The notes below the pieces were generated by a model. That model searched no databases. It was not told the DNA's origin and saw only the letters and a list, made by a program, of their open reading frames with translations. Below are positions 54,392 through 63,399 of a DNA stretch of 64,000 bases, in pieces (position 1 is the first letter of the stretch; each line of letters starts with the position of its first letter). Source of the stretch: Marivirga arenosa (GTDB lineage: Bacteria; Bacteroidota; Bacteroidia; Cytophagales; Cyclobacteriaceae); contig NZ_CP129970.2 of the NCBI RefSeq assembly GCF_030503895.2, forward strand, positions 2,086,001-2,150,000, given 5' to 3'. The position numbers and the translations under genes are program-made.

Positions 54392-56194
54392 ATGAGTACT
54401 ACAGAGAAAAAATTCACAGCAAAAGGAGGAGCTTTTCTTATTGAAGAAACTCCTGCTCAGGCAGTATTCACTCCAGAAGAGTGGACAGAAGAGCAGCAAA
54501 TGATTGCTCAAACTTGTAAAGATTTCTTAGAACAAGAAATCTATCCTAGATTAGATGAAATTGATGACGTAAAAGGGAATCCTGAATTAATGCCTAAGTT
54601 ATTGGATAAATCAGGTGAATTAGGTCTTTTAGGTACATCAGTTCCTGAAGAATATGAAGGTTTCGGTATGGATTTCAATACTTCAATGCTAGTAGCAGAA
54701 GTAATTGGAGCAGGGCATTCATTTGCTGTTGCGTTATCGGCACATACTGGTATAGGTACTTTGCCAATTTTATATTACGGTACTGAAGAGCAAAAGAAAA
54801 AATACTTACCAAAATTAGCAACTGGTGAGTGGAAAGCATCATACTGCCTAACTGAGCCAGATTCTGGTTCTGATGCTAATGCTGCGAAAACGAAAGCAGT
54901 TTTATCTGATGATAAAAAACACTATATCATCAATGGTCAAAAAATGTGGATCACGAATGGTGGTTTTGCAGATGTATTTATCGTTTTTGCTAAAATTGAT
55001 GATGACAAAAACTTATCAGCTTTCATAGTTGAAAAAGAATTTGGTGGTGTTACTATGAATGAAGAAGAAGCTAAGATGGGTATTAAAGGTTCTTCTACTC
55101 GTCAGGTATTCTTTAATGATTGCAAAGTTCCAGTTGAGAACATGCTATCTGAAAGAGAAAACGGTTTTAAAATTGCCGTTAATATCTTAAATATTGGGAG
55201 AATTAAATTAGGAGCTTCTGCAATTGGTGCTTCAAAAGGTATTATCGCTCAAGCTTCTCAATATGCTAATGAAAGAAAGCAGTTTGGTACTTCTATCGGT
55301 AGCTTTGGCGCTATCAAACACAAAGTAGCTGAAATGGCTGCAAGAACCTATGCTTCTGAATCGGCAGCTTACAGAGCAGGTCAGAATATTGATGATGCTT
55401 ATGAGGATATGATCGCTAATGGTATGGATGAAGCCGAAGCTAAATTAAAATCTGTAGAAGAATTTGCCATTGAATGTGCAATTATGAAAGTACATGCATC
55501 AGAGGTGTTAGATTATGTAGCAGATGAAGGCGTTCAGATTTATGGTGGTATGGGATTCTCTGCTGACGCTCCAATGGATAGAGCTTACAGAGATGCTCGT
55601 ATTAATAGAATATTCGAGGGTACTAATGAAATCAATAGAATGTTAACTATTGATATGTTATTGAAAAGAGCTATGAAGGGTAAGCTTGATTTAATGACTC
55701 CAGCCATGAATGTTCAGAAAGAATTAACTTCTATTCCTGATTTCGGTGCTGATGAAGATGATGCTTTATTCGCAAAAGAAAAGAAAGTATTAGCTAACTT
55801 AAAGAAAGCGGGCTTAATGATTTCTGGTGCCGCAGTTCAGAAGTATATGCAAAAGCTGTCTCATGAACAGGAAATCTTAATGAACTTAGCCGATATGCTG
55901 ATAGAAGTATATACAGCAGAATCTGCTTTACTAAGAACCGAAAAGTTAATTGGCATTAAAGGAGAAAAAGCTTGCGAGCAGCAAATCAATATGACAAAAT
56001 TATATCTGCATAGAGCTGTAGAGGTAGCTAATAGAGCAGGTAAAGAGGCAATTTTTGCCTTCGCTGAAGGAGATGAGCAACGAATGATGTTGTTAGGATT
56101 GAAGCGTTTTAGCAAAATTGAGCCAATGAACTTAAAAGAAGTAAGAAGATCAGTTGCTGATCATGTTTTAGAAAAACAAGCTTACGAATTTTAA
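54392..56194 (+). CDS. fadE: Acyl-CoA dehydrogenase, long-chain (FadE) type
   Basis: First step of beta-oxidation with FAD; electrons go to ETF. The 600 residues exceed the usual 380-residue short/medium-chain enzyme: the catalytic domain includes YCLTEPDSGSDANAAKTKAV, MWITNGGFADVFIVFAK, QFGTSIGSFGAIKHKVAEMA and the base-containing RIFEGTNEINRML, followed by a C-terminal extension (from about 420) as in VLCAD-type enzymes and B. subtilis FadE. It closes the fad operon and has a terminator. Confidence 0.95.
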   Translation: MSTTEKKFTAKGGAFLIEETPAQAVFTPEEWTEEQQMIAQTCKDFLEQEIYPRLDEIDDVKGNPELMPKLLDKSGELGLLGTSVPEEYEGFGMDFNTSMLVAEVIGAGHSFAVALSAHTGIGTLPILYYGTEEQKKKYLPKLATGEWKASYCLTEPDSGSDANAAKTKAVLSDDKKHYIINGQKMWITNGGFADVFIVFAKIDDDKNLSAFIVEKEFGGVTMNEEEAKMGIKGSSTRQVFFNDCKVPVENMLSERENGFKIAVNILNIGRIKLGASAIGASKGIIAQASQYANERKQFGTSIGSFGAIKHKVAEMAARTYASESAAYRAGQNIDDAYEDMIANGMDEAEAKLKSVEEFAIECAIMKVHASEVLDYVADEGVQIYGGMGFSADAPMDRAYRDARINRIFEGTNEINRMLTIDMLLKRAMKGKLDLMTPAMNVQKELTSIPDFGADEDDALFAKEKKVLANLKKAGLMISGAAVQKYMQKLSHEQEILMNLADMLIEVYTAESALLRTEKLIGIKGEKACEQQINMTKLYLHRAVEVANRAGKEAIFAFAEGDEQRMMLLGLKRFSKIEPMNLKEVRRSVADHVLEKQAYEF

Positions 56195-56220
56195 GCATTA
56201 GATTAATAGTAATTAAAATG

Positions 56221-56249
56221 AAAAGCTCGAATTTGATTCGGGCTTTTTT
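56221..56249 (+). terminator. Terminator after fadE
   Basis: A 12-bp stem with one G-U pair (AAAAGCTCGAAT / ATTCGGGCTTTT, loop TTG) followed by further T residues. Confidence 0.85.
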
Positions 56250-56362
56250 CTTATACTTTCAATATTCTCTATTTGCAATTAATACATTAGTTATAATTAC
56301 TCCAATAGTTGTATTTAATCTAAAATTTTCACAATTTCAGGCCTCATAAAACCTAATTGAAC

Positions 56363-56956
56363 ATGTTAACTTTTCAGATTAAACACCAAGATCGCTATTC
56401 GCGTGGTGAATTATTATTAAGATCCTTCTTTGGGTGGATTTATATTCAAATACCTCATTTTTTCCTTTTAATGTTCCTTGGAATTTGGGGAAGTATTTTA
56501 CAAATCATCTCATTCTTTGTGATTTTATTCACAGGAAGGTATCCAGAAAGCTTTTTTGAATACCAAGTTCAACTAATTAGATGGCAAACAAGAGTTAATG
56601 CTCGTATATTTAATTTAGCTGATGATTATCCACCATTTGGTCTAGATGCAAAAGATCCTTATGTAGAAATACAGGTTCAATACCCAGAAAGGATCAGTCG
56701 AGGGTTGGTATTACTAAGGTTATTTTTTGGCCCCTTATATGTTATTATTCCACATGCCTTTATACTTTTCTTTCGATTAATCTGGTGTCAAATATTAGCA
56801 TTTGTCGCATGGTGGGTAGTACTTTTCACAGGAGAATACCCGAAATCATGGCATGAGTTTATTGTAGGTACATTTAGATGGAGCACTAGAGTTAATCTTT
56901 ATATGTCATATATGACTGATATTTATCCTCCGTTTACTGGAAAACCAATGCAATAA
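56363..56956 (+). CDS. Tandem DUF4389 membrane protein
   Basis: A 197-residue inner membrane protein (ATG at 56363; an in-frame TTG at 56357 is unlikely). It is an internal duplication: RYSRGELLLRSFFGWIYIQI ... FTGRYPESFFEYQ ... RWQTRVNARIFNLADDYPPF matches RISRGLVLLRLFFGPLYVII ... FTGEYPKSWHEF ... RWSTRVNLYMSYMTDIYPPF. Each copy has two hydrophobic segments. The DUF4389 family is uncharacterised. The next two genes follow within 1-2 bases, indicating an operon. Confidence 0.85.
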   Translation: MLTFQIKHQDRYSRGELLLRSFFGWIYIQIPHFFLLMFLGIWGSILQIISFFVILFTGRYPESFFEYQVQLIRWQTRVNARIFNLADDYPPFGLDAKDPYVEIQVQYPERISRGLVLLRLFFGPLYVIIPHAFILFFRLIWCQILAFVAWWVVLFTGEYPKSWHEFIVGTFRWSTRVNLYMSYMTDIYPPFTGKPMQ

Positions 56957-56957
56957 G

Positions 56958-57446
56958 ATGAATGTAGATAATTACCAAAGCATTCCGCAACCTGATGAAA
57001 TAGATATTAGGGAAAAAGAAGATGCAATGGGGGCTTACCTAATGATGTTTGCAGCATTAGGTGCAGGCCTTCCATTACCAATTCTTAATTTAATTGCTGC
57101 CATTATATATTATTATATAAATAAAGGTAAAAGTCTCTTTGTTCGTTTTCATGCTTTGCAATCCTTATTAAGTCAATTGCCTACCTCATTATTGAATGCG
57201 GTAGCTGTATTTTGGGGTTTAAGAATTATTTTTCTTGATTATCCCTTTACGGATGTGTTTAAAGGCTATTTATGGTTGGTAGGAATTGCTAATTTGTTAT
57301 ATGTAGTTTTTAGTCTGATAGGTGCGGTAAAAGCTAGAAAAGGAGAAATGTATTACTTTATTTTATTCGGTAGACTTTCTTATCAATCTGTTTTTAAAAA
57401 GAAATCCTTTGAACAAAATAGAATTGTAAACCAACCTCCTAAATAG
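56958..57446 (+). CDS. DUF4870-like membrane protein
   Basis: A 162-residue protein with about four membrane spans (GAYLMMFAALGAGLPLPILN; FHALQSLLSQLPTSLLNAVA; LWLVGIANLLYVVFSLIGAV). The polar motif RFHALQSLL between spans one and two is typical of DUF4870-type small membrane proteins of unknown function. It is packed between DUF4389 and the M48 peptidase with one base between stop and start on each side. Confidence 0.7.
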   Translation: MNVDNYQSIPQPDEIDIREKEDAMGAYLMMFAALGAGLPLPILNLIAAIIYYYINKGKSLFVRFHALQSLLSQLPTSLLNAVAVFWGLRIIFLDYPFTDVFKGYLWLVGIANLLYVVFSLIGAVKARKGEMYYFILFGRLSYQSVFKKKSFEQNRIVNQPPK

Positions 57447-57447
57447 C

Positions 57448-58233
57448 ATGAATAAGAATTTAAGAGACTTATTAATTATCTTAATCTTTGCTCTAGCCAT
57501 TTGGGCTGGTTTTACATATTTTTCTACCACTACTGAGAAGAATGAATTAATATCTTTCCAGAAAGAGGATGAGATAGCTGATTTCTTTAATGATCAAATA
57601 TTCAAAGAGTATGAATCTATAGAAGATGAATCAGTTGATTCAACTCTAAATATTATAATGGATAGGTTATCTACTGGAATGGATTCATTAAGTTATCAGT
57701 ATGATATTCATATTTTGAAATCAGAACAAGTAAATGCATTTACAGCCTTTAACGGTCAGATTTTTATTTTTACTGCTTTAATTGAACAGACTGAATCAGC
57801 TGAAGAGTTTGCTGCTGTATTAGCACATGAATTGGCGCATGCTGAAAATCGACATGTTATTAAGAATCTCATAAAGGAGTTAGGGTTAAATTCTTTAATC
57901 TTAATTATGTCCGGAGGTGACCCTGTTGTATTACAGGAAATAAGCAAATTGGTAGTGAGTAGCGGATTTAGTAGAAAGATGGAAAGAGAAGCAGATGAAT
58001 ATGCTGTTAAATATTTAAAAGCTGCAGAATTAAATCCAAATAGGCTAACTCAGTTCTTCTTAAAATTGAAGCAATCTAAAGCGAATATTCCAGATGCTTT
58101 TAAATGGATTTCTTCTCATCCTGGATTAAAGGATAGAATTGAATATGTTACAAAACAGCTGGGAGATTCAACCTATGAAAAACCATTTGATATAGATTGG
58201 AAAGAATTTAAAGAACTGACAAAAATAAATTAG
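57448..58233 (+). CDS. M48 family metallopeptidase
   Basis: A 261-residue membrane-anchored zinc peptidase: N-terminal span (LLIILIFALAIWAGFTYF), peptidase domain with H127-E128-x-x-H131 in LAHELAHAENRH and the third ligand in KMEREADEYAVKYL. The family includes BepA and HtpX, which act in envelope protein quality control, and this one resembles the periplasm-facing BepA/LoiP type. Operon with two small membrane proteins of unknown function. Confidence 0.9.
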   Translation: MNKNLRDLLIILIFALAIWAGFTYFSTTTEKNELISFQKEDEIADFFNDQIFKEYESIEDESVDSTLNIIMDRLSTGMDSLSYQYDIHILKSEQVNAFTAFNGQIFIFTALIEQTESAEEFAAVLAHELAHAENRHVIKNLIKELGLNSLILIMSGGDPVVLQEISKLVVSSGFSRKMEREADEYAVKYLKAAELNPNRLTQFFLKLKQSKANIPDAFKWISSHPGLKDRIEYVTKQLGDSTYEKPFDIDWKEFKELTKIN

Positions 58234-58405
58234 ATGGGGTAATAAATTATTTATTTGTACTTTATCTATAAAAAATGACCATTTATAGAATAATTTCAAG
58301 AAATATATAAAAAAAATATTGATAGGCTTGACGGGTAAAAAAAAAGACTCTACTTTTATAACATCTTATACAAGTCAATGACTTTGTAAGGTTTTGGTTG
58401 AAATA

Positions 58406-58437
58406 GAAAGGCAGCTGGGGAGCTGCCTTTCGCTTTT
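58406..58437. terminator. Bidirectional terminator between M48 and M61 peptidase genes
   Basis: An 11-bp perfect stem GAAAGGCAGCT / AGCTGCCTTTC with loop GGGG. T-rich stretches on both sides allow it to serve either strand; it lies 19 bases from the M61 stop. Confidence 0.8.
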
Positions 58438-58455
58438 CTAGCCCCTCCCAATTAT

Positions 58456-60156
58456 TTAACCAAGATTAAGCCATTTCTTTCTGTTCTCTAATTGATAATC
58501 AGAGACTTCTTTTTGACTCTCTATCACATAACTGTTGAAGTAATTGACATCTTCAATTTTTAAAGAGACTTCCTTGATTTTTTGATTTCTCAGAACTTGT
58601 ACTACATATTCAGGATTTTCGGATTCAAACCACAACTCAGAAGTTTCATCAAACTTAATCCCGTTAATTGAAATAATTTGATCTCCTATTCTTAATTTTT
58701 TTTCTGCAATACTTTTTGGAGCTATATTAAGTATTTTATCTTCATTTGTTTTGATTCCAAAATATCGACTCAGCAGGTTTTCATTTTTCTTTATAGTTAA
58801 ATCAAAACCAAATTCTGATAATAGCGAATTCAATTCATCTTCAATCGGTTTCGTTCCCGTTATGTAATCATAAGAGTATTGTGATAAATCTTCCCCCATT
58901 ACTTCTTCAGCAGTTTTAAGGTAATCTTCAGCAGAATATCCTTGATCATTTTTGTAATAATTATTCCATAATAATTTCATTACATCATCTAATGATTTTT
59001 CACCTTTACTTTTTAAAATTATTCTTAAGTCAAGAATTAAGGCAATCAGTGCTCCCTTTACATAAATAGAAACTTTTCGATGTGGAATTCCGGCTTCATA
59101 TCCATCTAGCCATAAATCATAAGATGATTCAGCTACTGAATAATTGAACCTGCCATAGTTTTCAAAATGTCTCTTAAATAATTTATTTAATTCTTTTTGA
59201 TACCAATCTAAATCTTTAACTCCACTTCGAATCAAAAATAAATCTCCATAATAAGTGGTTACTCCTTCCGCAACATATCCAGTCGTAAAGTAATTTTCTT
59301 TATCAAAATCATAAGGATACATCTCCTGTGGTCTTATTCTTATGATATTCCAATAATGAAATAGCTCATGAGAGCTAATTCCTAATAAATTCGAGTAAAA
59401 TTCATCACTATTAAATTCTTTAGCGGGCCCTAAAACAATGCATGTACTGTTTAAATGCTCTACTCCATGATAAGCTTTTTCAGGTAAAATTTGAAACAGG
59501 AAATGATAATCCCTGCTTTCAAATTCTTGCATAGTTTCTAATTGATGCTGACTGAAATTCTTGAAGTCCTTTATAATTTTACTTTCGTCATCGATTTTAA
59601 AATCTCCCCTAAACCAGAGATGGAAATTATAATTATCTATACTGTATTTTAAATGTTTTAATCTTGCACCAACTAGTGCAGGGCTATCCACCAATTGATA
59701 AAAGTTATCCGCAATTAAAGTGGTTCCTTCTTTTTGCAGCCCGCAAGCTATTTGCCAATCACCTGGAATGTCTAGCAATATTTTATGCTGCTGATTCATG
59801 TTATCGGCATCATAAAGCATACAGTTAATAAAATTCAAATACCAATGTTCTTCATCAACAAAGGTGCTTCCACCATCGATTATTGAAGTATAGATTTGAT
59901 ATTGAATAATGTAACTATTGGCATCAGACTCTATCTCCCAGCTGTTTTTATCAGTTTTTTTAAAGGAGAGGGGTTTATGATTTGAGTCATATGCTTTAAA
60001 TCCTCTTAAGTATTTTGAGAAGTTTCCTAATTGATATCTGCCTGGGCGCCAGTTTGATAATTTCAGTTTTAATTTATCTGTATTAGTGTTTAATTTAATT
60101 TCAATATTTAAAAATGGGTCTTGAGGATGATTTTGAGATAATCTATATTCAATCAT
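58456..60156 (-). CDS. M61 family peptidase with PDZ domain
   Basis: A 566-residue glycyl-aminopeptidase-like metallopeptidase. The N-terminal beta domain (residues 1-170) is followed by the catalytic domain with HELFHYWNIIRIRP, and a downstream glutamate in YVAEGVTTYYGDL; the PDZ domain lies near 460-540 (LLSRYFGIKTNEDKILNIAPKSIAEKKLRIGD by segments). No signal peptide is seen, so it is probably cytosolic. Substrate unknown. It is divergent from rpmH. Confidence 0.9.
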   Translation of the reverse strand: MIEYRLSQNHPQDPFLNIEIKLNTNTDKLKLKLSNWRPGRYQLGNFSKYLRGFKAYDSNHKPLSFKKTDKNSWEIESDANSYIIQYQIYTSIIDGGSTFVDEEHWYLNFINCMLYDADNMNQQHKILLDIPGDWQIACGLQKEGTTLIADNFYQLVDSPALVGARLKHLKYSIDNYNFHLWFRGDFKIDDESKIIKDFKNFSQHQLETMQEFESRDYHFLFQILPEKAYHGVEHLNSTCIVLGPAKEFNSDEFYSNLLGISSHELFHYWNIIRIRPQEMYPYDFDKENYFTTGYVAEGVTTYYGDLFLIRSGVKDLDWYQKELNKLFKRHFENYGRFNYSVAESSYDLWLDGYEAGIPHRKVSIYVKGALIALILDLRIILKSKGEKSLDDVMKLLWNNYYKNDQGYSAEDYLKTAEEVMGEDLSQYSYDYITGTKPIEDELNSLLSEFGFDLTIKKNENLLSRYFGIKTNEDKILNIAPKSIAEKKLRIGDQIISINGIKFDETSELWFESENPEYVVQVLRNQKIKEVSLKIEDVNYFNSYVIESQKEVSDYQLENRKKWLNLG

Positions 60157-60256
60157 TATCGATTTATTTAAAAAACCATATTACATTTGTGCAGTAAAGT
60201 TCATGATTTATAAGGAGATATAAAAAGTGTAATGCGCTTAGTATTTTCAAAAACTA

Positions 60257-60288
60257 TTTTGCAGAAACAAATTAACTGCTTATCTTTG
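60257..60288 (+). promoter_or_regulatory. Canonical promoter for rpmH-rnpA
   Basis: TTTTG (60257-60261, -33) is followed after 19 bases by TATCTTTG (60281-60288, -7), an exact Bacteroidota consensus with ideal spacing. It lies 44 bases upstream of the rpmH ATG. Confidence 0.8.
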
Positions 60289-60331
60289 CAGCCCTTATTA
60301 CAGAACAAGAAAATAATTAAAATATAAAGAT

Positions 60332-60493
60332 ATGAAACGTACATTTCAGCCTTCTCAAAGGAAAAGAAAAAACAAGCATGGATTCAGAGCTAGAATGGAA
60401 TCTGTTAATGGTAGAAACGTTTTAGCAAGAAGAAGAGCGAAAGGACGTCACAAATTGACTGTTTCAGACGAAAAGAGCAAGCATAGAAAATAA
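60332..60493 (+). CDS. rpmH: 50S ribosomal protein L34
   Basis: A 53-residue basic ribosomal protein, [20 protein letters not shown] at the N-terminus and [19 protein letters not shown] in the middle, both characteristic of L34; the short C-terminal extension EKSKHRK is common in Bacteroidota. It is followed after 21 bases by rnpA, the universal bacterial pairing, and has the best promoter in the window. Confidence 0.98.
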   Translation: MKRTFQPSQRKRKNKHGFRARMESVNGRNVLARRRAKGRHKLTVSDEKSKHRK

Positions 60494-60514
60494 TTCTGCT
60501 ATGCAGAAAGGCGC

Positions 60515-60913
60515 ATGTCTGTAATTCCGGACAATAACGATTTTTCTTTTAAGAAAACTGAGCGCTTACATCATAGAAATGATATTAAGGAGCTTTTTGA
60601 AAAGGGCTCCTCTTTTTATTTATACCCATTTAAGGTTTTGTACCTAACGCAGAAGTTAACTGAAAAACATAGCCCTCAACAAATTTTAATTTCCGTCCCC
60701 AAAAGGAAATTTAAAAAAGCCCCTGATCGAAATTTTATTAAAAGACAAATCAGAGAAGCTTACCGGCAAAACAAATCTTTGATTGCTCCTGATTTGCTTA
60801 ATAAAAATTTAAGGATTGCTTATATTTACACTTCAGACAAAAAAATGCCTACTCTAACTTTAGCTAAAAAACTAAAAAAGACTTTGGAGCGTTTGTCACA
60901 AGAATTGAAGTAA
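60515..60913 (+). CDS. rnpA: Ribonuclease P protein component
   Basis: Protein subunit that binds the RNase P RNA for tRNA 5' maturation. The 132 residues contain KKTERLHHRNDIKELFEKG and the RNR-type motif KRKFKKAPDRNFIKRQIREA, the hallmark RNA-binding helix. Position behind rpmH confirms it. Confidence 0.96.
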   Translation: MSVIPDNNDFSFKKTERLHHRNDIKELFEKGSSFYLYPFKVLYLTQKLTEKHSPQQILISVPKRKFKKAPDRNFIKRQIREAYRQNKSLIAPDLLNKNLRIAYIYTSDKKMPTLTLAKKLKKTLERLSQELK

Positions 60914-60925
60914 AGCATCTTTTAT

Positions 60926-62587
60926 ATGAAGTTAACCAATAAATCTTTTATTGCTATTGCTGTGGCGGCTTTAGTATTTTTAGCATCTTTTCAAATACAG
61001 AAAAATGACAGGTATTTTGAAATCATCAAAAACTTAGACGTTTTTACTACTCTATATAAGGAACTAAACACCTATTATGTCGATGAAATCAATCCAACTG
61101 ATATTATAGAGATTGGAATTGAGGCCATGCTTCAATCTCTTGATCCCTACACCAATTTCATTCCTGAAGATAAAATTGAAGATTACAGAATAATGTCAAC
61201 TGGTCAATATGGTGGCATTGGAACAACTCTTGGAAAGATTGAAGGAAGAAATGTTGTGATGATGGTTTTCGAAGGGGCTCCAGCGGAAACAGCAGGAGTT
61301 AATATTGGGGATGAATTATTGGAAGTTGACGGAAATCCAATCTCAGATTATTCAACAGATGAAATTAATAAGCTACTTAAAGGGCAAATTGGAACTCAAG
61401 TTGAGGTAAAAGTAAAAAGAAGCGGTGAAAAAAGACCACTTTCTTTTACCGTAGAAAGACAGAGAATTAATATTGAGAGTGTTCCGTATTATGGTATAAT
61501 TGAAAATGATATTGCTTATATACGTTTAACTGAATTTTCTAGCGGTGCAGGTGCTTCAGTTCGGGCTGCTTTAGTAGAACTAAAAGGAAAAGGTGCTAAA
61601 AAAGTAATCCTAGATTTAAGAGGGAATCCAGGAGGACTTTTGAATGAGTCAATTGAAGTCTCTAATGTATTTATCCCAAAAGGTTTAGAAGTAGTGAGCA
61701 CTAAAGGTAAAATTGAAGAATGGAATAAAACCTATACTGCCAATAAAAATCCAGTTGATATTAATATTCCGCTTGCAGTCCTAATAAGCAATAATAGTGC
61801 TTCCGCTTCAGAAATTGTAGCTGGAACTATTCAAGATTATGACAGAGGAGTATTGGTGGGACAAAGAAGTTTCGGGAAAGGTTTAGTGCAAGCAACAAGG
61901 CCACTGAGTTATAATAGCCAATTGAAAATAACAACCGCAAAATATTATATTCCAAGTGGCAGATGTATACAAGCCATAGATTATAGCCACCGAAATGAAG
62001 ATGGAAGCATTGAAAAAATTCCAGATTCATTAAAAACGGAATTTAAAACAAGAGCTGGTAGAGTTGTTTATGATGGAGGAGGAGTATCTCCAGAGTTTAA
62101 AGTTGAGAATAAAGGCTTAGCGCCTATAACCATTCAATTAATCAAAAAGGGTTTTATCTTTGATTTCGCCACTGAATACTTCTATAATAATGAGGAAAGC
62201 GTTCCAGATCCTAAATCCTTCGCTATTACAGATAATTTGTATAATCAATTTTTAGATTGGGTATCAACTAAAGATTACAGTTATATTACGGCTACTGAAA
62301 GAGCCATTAATAAGTTAAAAGAAACTGCTGACTCTGATAAATATTTAGAATTTCTTGAAAAGGAAATCAGGGCTTTAGAAACGGATATACAAGAACATAA
62401 AAAGGAGGATTTAAAAGTTTTTAGTTCTGAAATTAAAAAGGCATTGAAAGAAGAAATTATTTCACGTTATCATAAACGACAAGGAATGATTGAATCATCC
62501 TTTGAGAATGATGAAGAGGTAGAAGCAGCCATTCAATTGCTTAATAATTCAAATAAATATCAGGGTCTTCTAGAGGTTGAAAATTAA
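60926..62587 (+). CDS. ctpA: S41 family C-terminal processing peptidase (CtpA)
   Basis: A 553-residue periplasmic serine protease with an N-terminal signal or anchor (SFIAIAVAALVFLASFQIQ), PDZ domain (about 90-175, containing GGIGTTLGKIEGRNVVMMVF) and peptidase domain with catalytic serine in NNSASASEIVAGTIQDYDRG and lysine in GQRSFGKGLVQATRPL. The family trims tails of envelope proteins. Its stop overlaps the next ATG by one base, and rnpA ends 12 bases upstream. Confidence 0.93.
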   Translation: MKLTNKSFIAIAVAALVFLASFQIQKNDRYFEIIKNLDVFTTLYKELNTYYVDEINPTDIIEIGIEAMLQSLDPYTNFIPEDKIEDYRIMSTGQYGGIGTTLGKIEGRNVVMMVFEGAPAETAGVNIGDELLEVDGNPISDYSTDEINKLLKGQIGTQVEVKVKRSGEKRPLSFTVERQRINIESVPYYGIIENDIAYIRLTEFSSGAGASVRAALVELKGKGAKKVILDLRGNPGGLLNESIEVSNVFIPKGLEVVSTKGKIEEWNKTYTANKNPVDINIPLAVLISNNSASASEIVAGTIQDYDRGVLVGQRSFGKGLVQATRPLSYNSQLKITTAKYYIPSGRCIQAIDYSHRNEDGSIEKIPDSLKTEFKTRAGRVVYDGGGVSPEFKVENKGLAPITIQLIKKGFIFDFATEYFYNNEESVPDPKSFAITDNLYNQFLDWVSTKDYSYITATERAINKLKETADSDKYLEFLEKEIRALETDIQEHKKEDLKVFSSEIKKALKEEIISRYHKRQGMIESSFENDEEVEAAIQLLNNSNKYQGLLEVEN

Positions 62588-63399
62588 TGGACTTTTATTT
62601 CCTATTATTTTTAGCTGGTTTAATTGGAGGTTTAATTTCAGGTTTACTCGGTGTAGGTGGAGGAATTGTATACATACTAATTCTACCAATTGCTTTTAAT
62701 TATATAGGTATTCCTGATCAGGAAATCGCTCAGTTTACAATTGCTAATTCTCTTTTCGGGACATTCTTTGCGGCCTTGTTTTCTACTTCCAATCATATAA
62801 AACACGGTGAATTTTATCCAAAACAGATTTTACCCATTAGTATATTTTCAATAATTGCGGGCTTGCTGTCCTTGTTTTTTATTGTAAATACTCCTTTCTA
62901 TTCAAGGGAAGTATTCAATGTTGTGGTAATATTTCTTTTAGGGGGTATGCTTTTCTCAACCTTATTCAATGCGAAAAAGCAAAATCAATTTAAGGAAAGA
63001 AATTCCAGCAATTATTCATTGCTATCCTTAACAGGACTTTCTGCAGGTTTGGCTGCGTCTTTAACAGGCTTAGGAGGTGGAGTTATAATTATTCCTTTTT
63101 TGAATCAAGGGTTTAAGATGGGAGTAAAAAAGGCGAAGGCTATTTCTTTAGGAGTAATAACCATTACTTCTTTGGCTATGGTTGTTTTTAATCTGTTTCA
63201 ACAACCTATGCAAGAGATTCAAATTTCTCATACTGGTTATATTTTATTTCAAGTAGCAGGGCCTTTAATTGTAGGTACTTTAATCACAGCAAGAATTGGT
63301 GTGAAATGGAGTAGGAAAATGAAAGCTACAACGGTAAGTTATTTATTTGCTGCTTTCATCATCTTAGTAATAGTTAAGAAAATATTAGAGTTAATATGA
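62587..63399 (+). CDS. TauE/SafE family sulfite/anion exporter
   Basis: A 270-residue inner membrane protein with eight spans and the duplicated glycine-rich family motif (LIGGLISGLLGVGGGIVYIL near the start; GLAASLTGLGGGVIIIPFLN in the second half). The transported compound, perhaps sulfite or another small anion, is not determined. Overlaps ctpA by one base and tsaB by four (ATGA), so all three are coupled. Confidence 0.9.
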   Translation: MDFYFLLFLAGLIGGLISGLLGVGGGIVYILILPIAFNYIGIPDQEIAQFTIANSLFGTFFAALFSTSNHIKHGEFYPKQILPISIFSIIAGLLSLFFIVNTPFYSREVFNVVVIFLLGGMLFSTLFNAKKQNQFKERNSSNYSLLSLTGLSAGLAASLTGLGGGVIIIPFLNQGFKMGVKKAKAISLGVITITSLAMVVFNLFQQPMQEIQISHTGYILFQVAGPLIVGTLITARIGVKWSRKMKATTVSYLFAAFIILVIVKKILELI

